NCBI GenBank assembly: GCA_910592005.1
Contig: CAJVPP010001869.1
Span: forward strand, 1 to 17,431
DNA: 17,431 nt
Direction: 5' to 3'
From: Funneliformis mosseae
Lineage: Eukaryota > Glomeromycota > Glomeromycetes > Glomerales > Glomeraceae
Of this stretch, positions 8,177-17,431 are shown in pieces (the first letter of the stretch is position 1; every line of letters starts with the position of its first letter). The position numbers and the translations under genes are program-made. Below the pieces are notes generated by a model. It was not told the origin of the DNA. It searched no databases and saw only the letters and a program-made list of their open reading frames with translations.

Positions 8177-10329
8177 TTATTTATTTGATTGTAAAATGGG
8201 ATCCAATAAATTTAATATTAATTCTTGAAATACACTTTCAGAAAATTTACCAATTACATTTTCTCTAGCATTAGTTTGTATATTTTTAAATTCTTTTTCC
8301 GATAATGAAAATACATTTGCAAGTTTTATTGCAAATTCTTCTGCAGTACTTGCAAGATAGCCTGTAAATAAACGTTAATTAAAGAATGAAACTAATTAAA
8401 AGCAACGGTTATTTGCTTACCTGTTATATGATCATTATATGGTACAACAATATCCATTTTTGGTCCACCGGAATTATGAACTACGGGAACTAATCCTGCA
8501 GCCTATAATATAAAAAATTATATTATGCCCAAATATATATTTAACAATGTAACCAAATTAAATAACTTTAAATCTGATACCATATATTCTACAACACCAA
8601 TTCCGAAATGTTCATTCCACATTGTGTGTAATCCAACTTTAGCTTTTGAAAGCCAATAAACTAGTTTTTCAAAACTTGCGTTGATTTCAAAAGTTACATT
8701 ATCCTAGATATATAAAACATCAATAAATATATTCTTCAATAATAAAGACTTGATCATATATTATTTTTGATTTTTTAATTGTAATTAACCTCTAAATCAA
8801 GTTCTTTACATTGCTCTTTCAATATTCTTATTCTAGATTCATCCCCTTGATTACGAGAACTACCTATCAATACAAGTTCAATTTTTTCCGGCCCTCGCCG
8901 AAAATTTGGATAATTTGATAATAAACCATGGAAAGATTGAAGTTGAAGAGAATGATCTTTTTCTGGTCTAACATGAAATGATATATTCTTTAAATAAAGT
9001 GATTCTCGAAAATTTAGAATAGAGTTAAGGAAATTTAACCAACCTGAATTGAGCTACACTGACTATGATCCTTTGCCTTCCTTCTAAGGGCAATTTGGTT
9101 AATGAAGCAGTATCACATGGAGGATAAATTATTTTGCTATTTACTCCCCATAACTGATCTATATGTCCTTTTGTCCATGTTGAATTCACCATAACTAAAT
9201 CAGAAAAGGTTCCTGCTAACGAGTAAAGATAAGCAAACATTCGATAGTATCTGTAATAAAACAATAAATGTTTAAGTTCAAAAATGTATATTTTATATAA
9301 TTAATATAATTAAAAAATAAAATAAATCTCACAATATCTTGCCAGTACTGAATACTCGACTTCTGGCAATTTCTTGATCATTATTAAATCCGGGTCTCAT
9401 TTCTTGAACCTTATCGAGCATATCTGAACTAAATTAAAAGAAATTTTAATATCGAATTTTTTTTTTATGATTATTTTTTATTCGGATTGGATATTAAAAG
9501 TACCTTATAGTTGGATAATGCACATATGCTCCAACCTTGCATCCAAAGATTTTTTTCGCAATAGGATATGTAAATGCGTATCCCATGGTATCAAAATAAA
9601 AATTTGGCGTTAGTTTTTCTAAAGCCTCAAAACTAAGAACTATTGAACCAAAGCTTTGTCCTAATAAAGTGAATCTAGGATATCTATTTATATATTGTTA
9701 AAAATATTAACATATAATTAAATTAGATGCATTCTCATAATTATTTTTATATACCTACTGTCCTCCACCCATATTCGTTTATTCAAAAAGACAAAGAATA
9801 AATTGTCGGGATTAAGTATAATGTTAAATCGGATCTAAATAATGTTTGAAAAATGTAAATTAAGAAAAGTGTTGATAGATTGAACTACGAAGATCCCTTT
9901 AAATTACATTAACTTTTTCCAAAATCGCATCTTTTGTTACATCCGTATCTCCTGTGTATACAACGCAAACTATATTTTGATATTTTTCTTGAACACTTCT
10001 TATAATCGTCCATAAAACTCTTTCCCCCCCACCTCCAGAGTTGCTTAAACATGTAAAATATTAATTGGCAAAATAAATTATTAAATTAGAATTAAATGAA
10101 TAATCAAAACACCTCTTTTTTATAAGAAAAAAACTTACCAATAGGGATGAAAAAATCCAAGTATTATAGGTTTTGTATCGTAATTTAACTTATTATCATA
10201 AAAGTAATTAAGGTTTTTTCGAGCCAAACTTTGGGTTCGATTTATGAATTGTTTATATATAATAAAAATTATAATTAGAATGCCGATAGATAATGTGAAT
10301 AGATTTGAAAAGGAAAAAAGGTCGTTCAT
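8177..10329 (-). CDS. ALG11: ALG11, GDP-Man:Man3GlcNAc2-PP-dolichol alpha-1,2-mannosyltransferase
   Basis: Adds the fourth and fifth mannose, both alpha-1,2-linked, to the dolichol-linked oligosaccharide on the cytosolic face of the ER during N-glycan precursor synthesis. Ten exons on the minus strand close in frame to 485 codons plus stop: 10329-10139, 10043-9908, 9834-9755, 9683-9504, 9428-9333, 9250-9044, 8967-8790, 8703-8581, 8502-8421, 8361-8177. All introns are GT-AG. Visible marks: N-terminal membrane segment (residues 7-28), [18 protein letters not shown] (58-75), [10 protein letters not shown] (142-151), YPPCD (270-274), RPEKDH (297-302), the GT4-type EX7E motif EHFGIGVVE (387-395) and [13 protein letters not shown] (399-411). 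Length matches the usual size of about 490. An in-frame TAA lies two codons before the ATG, fixing the start. The last exon is duplicated twice downstream. The gene appears intact. Confidence 0.95.
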
Positions 10330-10459
10330 ATTTTAGAAAAGGTGGTTTACAAACAAAAAATTTTAATTGAAAGTTAATTTACAGTATATACCTTAATTTA
10401 GTGGCGATTTTCATAAAAAGTATATATGCAACCATATTATTTTGTGTCGCCCAAAAATC
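10330..10459. promoter_or_regulatory. Divergent intergenic region of ALG11 and the isomerase gene
   Basis: Only about 130 bases separate the ALG11 ATG (minus) from the first candidate ATG of the plus-strand gene (10460). A TATA-like AAGTATATATGC sits near 10417-10428, about 40 bases before 10460. It is likely a shared bidirectional promoter. The boundary moves to 10757 if the upstream exon is not used. Confidence 0.5.
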
Positions 10460-10592
10460 ATGATATTTTATCACCGATCAATAACTTTATCTATCTTCCA
10501 AAAATCCTTTAGGAAATTACCCGTTTTTACCGATTACATTATCGAGGAACGTTACTTTGCCAAGATTTTATTCTGCAGAATCTTCTGATAAG
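10460..10592 (+). other. Candidate mitochondrial-presequence exon, one base out of frame
   Basis: From ATG 10460 the frame begins MIFYHRSITLSIFQKSF, basic and hydroxylated like a mitochondrial presequence, but stops at TGA 10586-10588 after 42 codons. In the frame one base over, the second half reads SRNVTLPRFYSAESSDK, a typical presequence end with an RFYS-type processing site, up to a GT at 10593. The switch between frames falls near a five-T run (about 10524-10530). From 10593 a 147-base intron would end at AG 10738-10739; the following six codons are then in phase with ATG 10758. A sequence error, a natural frameshift allele or decay are all possible. As written it would act only as a short upstream reading frame. 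Confidence 0.55.
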
Positions 10593-10757
10593 GTGGTTAT
10601 TAATTATAATTATGTGTCAATTCAAATGTACCGTCACAAATTCGATCCCTTTAATTTATTTTAATTAGTGTAATTACTCTTTAATCAATGGTTCAACAGA
10701 TCGAATTCCAAATTATAATTTTTAAACTATTTTTTTCAGGCGCATCGAATTCCGAAA

Positions 10758-11628
10758 ATGAGTATTAAACTAGCATTTCCTGATACATCCAATCCAATGG
10801 TTACGCTTGTTCAAGAAGGACCATTATTCATTATGACAATGAAAACCGGAGAAAATCGATTTACAACAAAATTTGTTGAAGCACTTTTTGGAGCTTTAGA
10901 TGAAATCGAAAAAGTTCGTAATCAAGATGATAGCGAACCTGCAGCACTCATTACTACGGGTGAAGGAAAATTTTTCAGTAATGGATTAGATTTAGAACAT
11001 GCTATTAGCGTACCAGGATTTTTTGATAATTATTATTTGAAATTGTTGACAAGGGTCTTGACATTTCCTATCCCTACCGTTGCTGCAATTAATGGACATG
11101 CTTTTGCCGGAGGATTTATGTTTGCTCTTGCACACGGTAAGAAAGATATACAATCCATTTGAAATTAAAAAATAATTTAATGTTTTATTTAAATTTAATT
11201 TAGATTATCGTGTTATGAGAAGTGATAGAGGATATTTATGTATGGTGTGTAATCAATTTTACTTGAATATTTCGCATACTTTATATTTACATAAAAACCA
11301 CTTAATTTATTTTTCATAAAAGAACGAAGTTGACATTCCTTCTCCTCTTCATCCTGGTATGGCAGCGATAGTTCGTATTAAAATGACGCCTAAAACCTAT
11401 CGAGATTGTATTTTACAAGCTCATAAATTTACATCAACAGAAGCATTAGAACAAGGACTTGTAGAACTTATTGTACCAGAAAATGAAGTATTAGCAAAAG
11501 CAAAAGAGTTGGGATTAAAATGGTCTGGTAAAGCAAAAGCTGGTGCGATTTATGGATCATTGAAAGAAGAAATGTATGTTGAAGGTATTAAATATATGAA
11601 TGTGAAAAAATGGGATGCAAAGTTATAA
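10758..11628 (+). CDS. Enoyl-CoA hydratase/isomerase family protein (delta3,delta2-enoyl-CoA isomerase-like) with AKL terminus
   Basis: Crotonase-fold enzyme, most like delta3,delta2-enoyl-CoA isomerases that move double bonds so that unsaturated fatty acids can enter beta-oxidation. Three exons (10758-11136, 11204-11244, 11323-11628) close in frame to 241 residues, the usual size of short peroxisomal isomerases. Oxyanion-hole segments are GKFFSNGLDL (70-79) and INGHAFAGG (111-119). NEVDIP (141-146) holds Glu142, a plausible catalytic acid. The C-terminal AKL is a variant of the SKL peroxisomal signal. The start at 10758 is the first ATG in this frame; a spliced upstream exon could extend it by a presequence. 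It is transcribed divergently from ALG11. A-rich AATAAA signals lie at about 11690-11705. Substrate choice within the family is inferred. Confidence 0.9.
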
Positions 11629-12280
11629 ATCATAAGATTTATATGTATTTTTTTAAATTAAAATTATTTATCTGATGATGAAAAAATAAAAAATAAAATA
11701 AATAAATTTTGTTAATCACTTTCTTTAGAAAGGGAAAAAGCTAGTTAGGATTAGGTTCGGGTCAAAATTAATGACTGATCGTGATCTTAATAACATCAGC
11801 CCAATTTCCTGATTTACTTGTCCTTCATTGTTTTCCTTTGTTTTACCATCAAAGAATCAAGAATTAGCATTCAAATGTAAATTTGAAGAGATTTCCACTT
11901 TGCCAAATCATTTTTTTTTTTCATATGTAAAGGTTAATTGAGAAATATATCTTTTTAATTTTACCAATTAATATCTACTATTCCAATGAGCTAAAGATTT
12001 GATTTTTTTTTAGAAGTCGATCTTTTATTTATTATAAAATAATCAACATTTATACCTTCCCAAACCAAACCGGTGATTAAGTTAGAATAGTATAAAAAAA
12101 GAAGAGGAGCAGTAGTTTTAGACTTTTTATTTAAATACTGGATAATGATATGGCGTTACTTTTATACAAAGACGATGATTAAATCAAGTATATTAGAATA
12201 AATTCTTAATTTGGCATACCTATTATAATTACTTTCAGCGAATAGCTTTATATGATTTGCATGGGCATTCGTTACACAAT
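11629..12280. other. Intergenic, no gene seen
   Basis: Begins with the 3' end of the isomerase gene, where overlapping AATAAA-like signals occur near 11690-11705. The rest is ordinary AT-rich spacer with several T-runs; no coding frame, RNA gene or repeat was recognised on either strand. Confidence 0.5.
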
Positions 12281-12350
12281 GGCTGTCTGACGTAGTCTAT
12301 TTTTAAGTTTATAAAAATCGCGACAGAAATTTTAAATTAGTTTGTTATAT
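12281..12350 (+). promoter_or_regulatory. Putative promoter of the RRM gene
   Basis: A TGACGTAG motif (CRE-like, about 12288-12295) and a TATAAAAA box (about 12310-12317) lie roughly 60 and 40 bases before the ATG at 12351. These are inferred from motif shape and position only. Confidence 0.35.
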
Positions 12351-13166
12351 ATGGGGGAATTCGAATCAAATATGGGACACAAAAGGTGCTCTAGCTGTGA
12401 TGTATTAAAGCTACAAATCGAGTTAAAAGACACGGTTATCAAGTCAAAAGATGAGAAAATAGCCTTATTACAAGAAGCTTTAATTAAGTCGCAAAGAGAA
12501 TTAATAGCGACTTTGAGAGAGGACCCTAGACAAACTATAAGTAAAGTTTACAAACTATACAAATGATTTTTTTTTGTTTTGTTTTTAATATTTATTTTAT
12601 AACCGTATACTCAATTTTAATAAAAATAAATAGTGAGTGGTCGGTCACTTTACGGACAAAATAATGATAGTCGTGGTAATGGTAAATTAGAATTTGTTTA
12701 TATAGAAAATGATTGTGATTCTACTGAATGGGTTCATTCTAATCAAGAAAATCCACTTGAAGGTAAAAGAAAAGGAGCTATTATTTTTTTTTTTTCGTGT
12801 TTAATACAATTTTAAATTCAAATTAATATTTCATCCTTTAGAATATCGCATTTATATTGGATCCGTTAAATCTGATACATCTAAGGTTAATTTGAAAAAA
12901 ACGCTGGAAGAACAATTTGGTCGAGTACTTCATCTTGATTTGGTGACCAATAAGGTAATCCTTTTAACCAATACTGCATTCATATTAACGAAATGATTTA
13001 TACATTTATATTTTATTAGAGCTGTGCTTTTGTCACTTTCGAATCATATGAGAAATACAATGCTGCTATAAAGCAAGGAAAAATTTATGTTGACGGATGC
13101 ACTTACCCTATCCAAGCTGCTCGTTCTCGAAGAAATTCACGTAGGAACGAACGGCCTATATTTTAA
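12351..13166 (+). CDS. Small protein with CxxC, coiled-coil-like helix and one RRM
   Basis: Four exons (12351-12540, 12634-12762, 12842-12954, 13020-13166) with GT-AG introns close in frame to 192 residues. An in-frame TAA shortly upstream supports the start. The N-terminus holds CSSC (13-16), then a charged heptad-like helix (about 17-57) rich in Lys, Glu, Leu and Ile, probably a coiled coil. A polar linker (64-106) leads to an RRM (about 109-180): RNP2-like RIYIGSV (109-115), FGRVLHLDLV as strand 2, and RNP1-like KSCAFVTF (144-151). The tail is basic (AARSRRNSRRNERPIF). RRMs usually bind single-stranded RNA; here RNP1 lacks the usual aromatic at its third position (Cys146), so binding may be altered. 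I do not recognise the specific gene. Dimerisation through the helix is a guess. Confidence 0.82.
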
Positions 13167-13679
13167 CTTGAACTTTGTTTTCTGATTTTCTTAAAAAATT
13201 TGCACAACCTTTCTTTTACCAATAATATTAGATCATAGAAATCAAAAAAAATTGTAAAGAGGATTTTTAATATTTTTCAGCGAGATATTAAGCAATCTTT
13301 AATTAAAATCAAACCATTATCATAAACTATAAAAATTCGAACTAAAAAAATATTTATGGAATTTACAGTTTGATTTCATATTCTCTGGGTTGTAACGTAT
13401 TATCATCCGACAAATCGCTGTCAATTATACTTTGCAAAGAGTGATAATAAATTTATCAACCTCAAATATTATTAATTATAATAATCAACAATTCTTTTTA
13501 AAAAAGTTCATACTGTGTATTAAAATACAGATTTAACATTTTAAGAATATTAAATTTAGCCAGGGCGCACAAACATAAAGTTTACACGGGATCACTTTAA
13601 GAGATGATGTTTCGCTTGAAGAATATTCAATTATCGTGATAAGAACCCACATCTTCCAGTTCGCATAAGGCTTTTATTT
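13167..13679. other. Intergenic, no gene seen
   Basis: Spacer between the RRM gene and the decayed transposase. No open frame, repeat or RNA gene was recognised. A slightly GC-richer patch at about 13560-13690 may still belong to the transposon copy that ends nearby. Confidence 0.45.
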
Positions 13680-14760
13680 CGGTTAGTATTCATTGGACAT
13701 GTAGTCCGCTCTCATTGCAAAACCCACATTTGCGACTTTTATTAACTTCATTAGAAGTTTCTAAGGGTCCTTTGAATCTCACTGTACCTGCTGGTCTTCC
13801 TTTAGGACGCCTAATTATAAGATTTTGAATTTGACCTATATTTTCTTGATCATCCTGTTCATTCATATCTTGGATTGGTTCAGATTGTTCCAAATTTAGT
13901 GCTTCGTGATTTTTTTTTCTGCTAAAATATTCTTCGTAAAATTACAAAAGATTCATCACAATTTTTGCAAGCAATCCGATTCGCTTGCTTAACTAATCCC
14001 CATACATGAACATAATATTGGCGTTGTTTGTTAAGAGAAACATATTGATTGCCATTCAAATCCAAACCATTCTTTTCTAAATTAAAAAAGTCTGGAATGA
14101 TTTACTGAAGTTTCTAAATTATTTTGAATTTGTAGCAGAATAAAATGGTTGACTTTAAAATCCAGTTGATTTGAAACAAGCCAAAGTTGATTAAGAAATC
14201 CAATATGAAATCTTGCTTGTGAAGTTTGTAACATCACGCTAAAATAATGTCTGCATTTATATACTCCATTATTCAATAAAATGACCAGTGATTTATTTCA
14301 GACGAAGTTAAATAAGCGACTCCTCAAATGCTTTTGATGTCTATTTCGTTACGTGATAACAAAAGTCGTTGAAATGTAATTTGTCTTATTTCCCTGCTTT
14401 TAAATGAAATCCGAAGAATATGACCAATACTAAAAATTAATTGAATGAATAATGTTAATTATACATAACAAAAAAATAGAGAAATTACTTTTTTTTAATG
14501 CTATACCTGAGAATTTTCATTATTAATATAAGATTGATCTAAAGGTTTGCATTAGAATTAAATGCTAATGTCATTTCATTTTAATGAATTTGCTGAATTT
14601 GTGTTGTAGTAAATTCCTTAAGTTCATTAATTACATCTGTAAATGTTCTGAACAATTGTAGTAGATTGAGTAACTGAAAGAGTATTGAGCCAATTTTCAT
14701 AATCATTATTATCTTGCTTCTCATCTAAACACCCTTCAACTGCAAAAAAAACATCTATTA
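13680..14760 (-). pseudogene. Decayed MULE-type transposase, C-terminal part with SWIM-like motif
   Basis: On the minus strand, 14276-14082 reads NNGVYKCRHYFSVMLQTSQARFHIG, resembling the CxH/SWIM-type zinc site and following segment of Mutator-like (MULE/FAR1-type) transposases. After a frame change, 14040-13925 gives a Tyr/Trp-rich helix-like stretch (QRQYYVHVWGLVKQA) ending in a stop. Then 13893-13690 gives RRPKGRPAGTVRFKG and a zinc-knuckle-like end (KCGFCNES), a tail common on these transposases. Upstream to about 14760 the coding signal is broken by many stops. The catalytic DDE part is not recognisable and terminal repeats were not found. It is inactive, and the family assignment rests on motifs read by eye. 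Confidence 0.6.
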
Positions 14761-17318
14761 ATATACTATTAAGTTATATAATAGTTATTTAAAAGTAGCA
14801 TTAATATATTCACTTTTGAATAATAATTTTTATATATTTATTTATTAAATTATCTTTAAAATAATATTATTTAAAGAAAAATTAATAAATATATATAGAA
14901 ATTAAAAATCAAAAATAAATCTGTTTAGTTTATAAATAAAATAATCAGTAAGTTCTAAATTATTAATATTTTTTATATATATATTAGTTTTTACCTTTTT
15001 TAATTTAAATAATAATTATTGGATTTTTAATTTTTAAATATTTACATTTAATATTATAATATTAAATATGTTTTTAATATTAAAAAAATTATAATTTATC
15101 TATAATTGTTAGAAATTACTAATTATCTTTGGTTTTATTATTTTATAAATAATAAAACTTACTTTTAATATATAAAATTTTATATAAATAATATGTATAT
15201 GATAAGTTTATTAGAAAAATTAAGCTTTACTTTTTTGATTAAAATTAAGATTTTATTACATTTTAATTTATAACATTAAAAACTAAAATACAATAAAAAT
15301 TAAAATTTATTAAAAAATTTCTAAAGTCTGATTTTTCTAGTAATCTTCCTTATATATATAATTTTCATATACATGTATTATATAATATAAAAAATATATA
15401 TTATTATTAAATGGAAATTACATTTAAAAAAATAATTTTTCATAAAAAAAATAATATAATTTTTTTATTTTAATAATAAATTTATTTATTTATATATATA
15501 ATTTTAGTTTAAACTATATATTACTTATTTTCTTTATTTTAATTTAAATATAATCATATTTAATATACTAATTTTTAATATTTGTTAATATATAATTATT
15601 TTTTCTTTATAAGTATACCTCTTAAAAGAATCAAAAATAAAAAGTGTGATTATATAAAAAATGATTATATAAGAAGATCATTATATATTATTATTAAATG
15701 TTAATTTTGAAAAATTATGATTATAAAAATATTATGATTATAAAGGAGTTTTTTATATAGCATTATAGATATTAGTTCTTATAAAATATATATTTATAAT
15801 AAAAGATTTATATAATGTGATTGTATAAAAGTAATTATAAAGGAAAAACAATTATATATTAAAAATTTAATTTTTTAACTTTTAAAAATAATTTATTATT
15901 TAATAATTATAAAAATATAAAATATAATTTATTAGATTCATCATATTAAGACCTATTAAATGATAGTATTTTTATATTTTTAAAATTGATAGATAGCAAG
16001 ATATATAAGTTTAAAATTTTAATTTTTTATATAATAATTTATTATTTATTTATCTTTAAAAAATCACTAGTTCATTACATTTTTTTTTTATTTTTACTTA
16101 GAAACATTATAAAATTTATTATAAAAGTATTGATTTTTTTAATAATATATTTTAAAATATTTAAAAATAATTAAAAGAAATTATAATTAAAAATAAAATT
16201 GCTTATAAATTTGTAGGCAAAACAGTTGAAGAAATAATAAAAAAAAATTATAAAAATAAAAATATAAAATGTTTCTATTTAATTAAATTATTAAATTTAA
16301 TAATAAATAAGTATAATTAATAATTTATAATTAATTTTAGATAAAAATATATTAAAAGAAAATATATTTATTAATTATAATTCTTTAATTAATTAATATT
16401 TTAAATTCATTTAAAAATTCTATTTAAGTTATTAGAGTATAATTTATAATTAAATAAAAAGTCAAATTATTTATATAAAATTTTAAAATTTATAATATTT
16501 AATTTACTATATTATAAACTAATTTAATTTATAATTAAAGTAAAATATAAAAAACTAATAATTTATACAAAATAAAATAATGATATAAAATATATAGAAA
16601 GTTATTAATAATTGTTGAATATTATTTTATATATTGAATTATTTAATAATAAATAATTCTAATTCTAAAAACAATAATATATAAAATTTTATTTAATTTA
16701 AATTACAAGTTATCAAAATATTTAATATAAAAATAATATATTATATAGACAATTTTAATTAATTTTTAATTATTTCTTATAATTGATTTTACAAATTATA
16801 TTTATAATAATTAGTGATTTAAATTAAACCAAATTATTATATAATATAATTAAATATTAAATTTATAAAGTATTAAAAAAACAAATTTAATTTTAGTTAA
16901 TAAAAATTAAATATAAAAATTTTTAAAAATTTGAAATATTATTGTTATATATTATATTAATTTTTAAATATTAGTAATTCAAATTAAACTAAAATTTTAA
17001 TATATAGGACTTTTATAATAAAAAAGAAAGAAAAAGGTAGAAAAATCAATTTTACTTTTATATTTCAAATATTATTTTTAGATTAAAATATGTTCAGATT
17101 TAGCACTAACTCATTTTTATTTTTTTTTAGCTATTTCATCTTTTTCTATTGCAAAGATTCCATATTATAAATATAATATATCTATAGTATATTAAAATTT
17201 TATTTAAATAATTAGTTATATAACAAAAATAAAATTTATAATAAAAATAATAATTATTAAAAGAATTTAAAAATTAAATAAATTAGATAAATTCCTAATA
17301 TTTGAAATTTATTTGATT
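14761..17318. other. Extreme A/T block, no gene seen
   Basis: About 2.5 kb of almost pure A/T with long homopolymer runs and many short direct and inverted A/T words. The open frame at 15986-16174 is low-complexity (Ile, Phe, Lys, Tyr) and is not credible as a gene. A tight G/C-containing patch at about 17080-17165 has no recognised content. The block ends at the TA target dinucleotide of the terminal mobile element. Confidence 0.6.
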
Positions 17319-17320
17319 TA

Positions 17321-17431
17321 CAGTCACACCTCGATATAACGAAGTTACCGATCTAGCCGATCAGGACTTCATTATAAGAATCTTCGTTAACGCTATAACG
17401 AATTATGCGGAATGTATAACGAATAATTCGT
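17321..17431. mobile_element. Terminal segment of a pogo/Tigger-like DNA transposon (cut by window edge)
   Basis: Begins CAGTCACACCTCGATATAAC immediately after TA (17319-17320), the expected TA target site and CAGT-type start of pogo/Tigger Tc1-mariner elements. Composition changes sharply from the A/T block. Internally the word TATAACGAA recurs, and inverted pairs occur: TTCGTTA (17383-17389) with TAACGAA (17396-17402), and ACGAAT/ATTCGT at the very end (17419-17431). Such subterminal repeats could be transposase-binding sites. No coding part is inside the window, and the other end is not visible. Confidence 0.7.

Noticed and set aside
10523..10530. GT inside the T-run as a splice donor that would remove the presequence frameshift
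   Set aside because: It would join in phase, but GTTTTT is unlike every other donor in the window (GTAAG, GTATA, GTGAG, GTTGG types), and it would discard the presequence-like second half.
12342..12350. Start of the RRM gene at a TTG at 12342
   Set aside because: The first ATG in frame is at 12351; a non-ATG start has no support in a eukaryotic gene.
15986..16174. 62-codon open frame with membrane-like residues
   Set aside because: Composition is dictated by pure A/T sequence (Ile, Phe, Tyr, Lys); such frames are expected by chance here.
1..17431. tRNA or rRNA genes
   Set aside because: No cloverleaf with A and B boxes and no conserved rRNA block was recognised on either strand; a tRNAscan or Rfam search would settle this.

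Overview
The window looks like nuclear DNA of an arbuscular mycorrhizal fungus (Glomeromycotina, probably Rhizophagus or a close relative). The evidence is a very AT-rich background, genes broken by many short GT-AG introns, and typical mobile debris: a decayed family-B DNA polymerase, a decayed MULE-type transposase with a SWIM-like CRH motif, and a pogo/Tigger-like terminus. The genus is inferred from these traits only.

Left part (1-5095). Positions 1 to about 2060 hold, on the minus strand, the N-terminal half of a degenerate family-B DNA polymerase. Exo II, Exo III and palm motif A are readable but interrupted by stops and frameshifts. Diverged repeats built around an ATCATATGAT palindrome follow, then an almost pure A/T block (about 3590-5095).

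Repeat field (5095-8176). Seven copies of a roughly 250-290 bp module are present; each carries a CCAAT-like box, a TATA-like box and an ATG. Three copies are followed by a linker of about 200 bp, and each linker runs into the 3' end of ALG11. The outermost linker joins the real gene. The other two join broken extra copies of the ALG11 last exon, so the 3' end of a housekeeping gene has been tandemly duplicated together with the module.

Gene core (8177-13166). ALG11 (minus, 10 exons, 485 aa) is an ER mannosyltransferase of N-glycan precursor assembly. Divergent to it is an enoyl-CoA hydratase/isomerase family gene (plus, 3 exons, 241 aa) ending in a peroxisomal-type AKL tripeptide. Upstream of that gene lies a probable mitochondrial presequence exon that is out of frame by one base. 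Next is a 4-exon gene (plus, 192 aa) for a small protein with a CxxC, a coiled-coil-like helix and one RRM. All three exon chains close in frame. No shared pathway is evident; only ALG11 and the isomerase gene share an intergenic region.

Right part (13167-17431). A decayed MULE-type transposase lies on the minus strand (about 13680-14760). A second A/T block follows to about 17315. The window ends inside a pogo/Tigger-like element whose terminus starts after a TA at 17319-17320.
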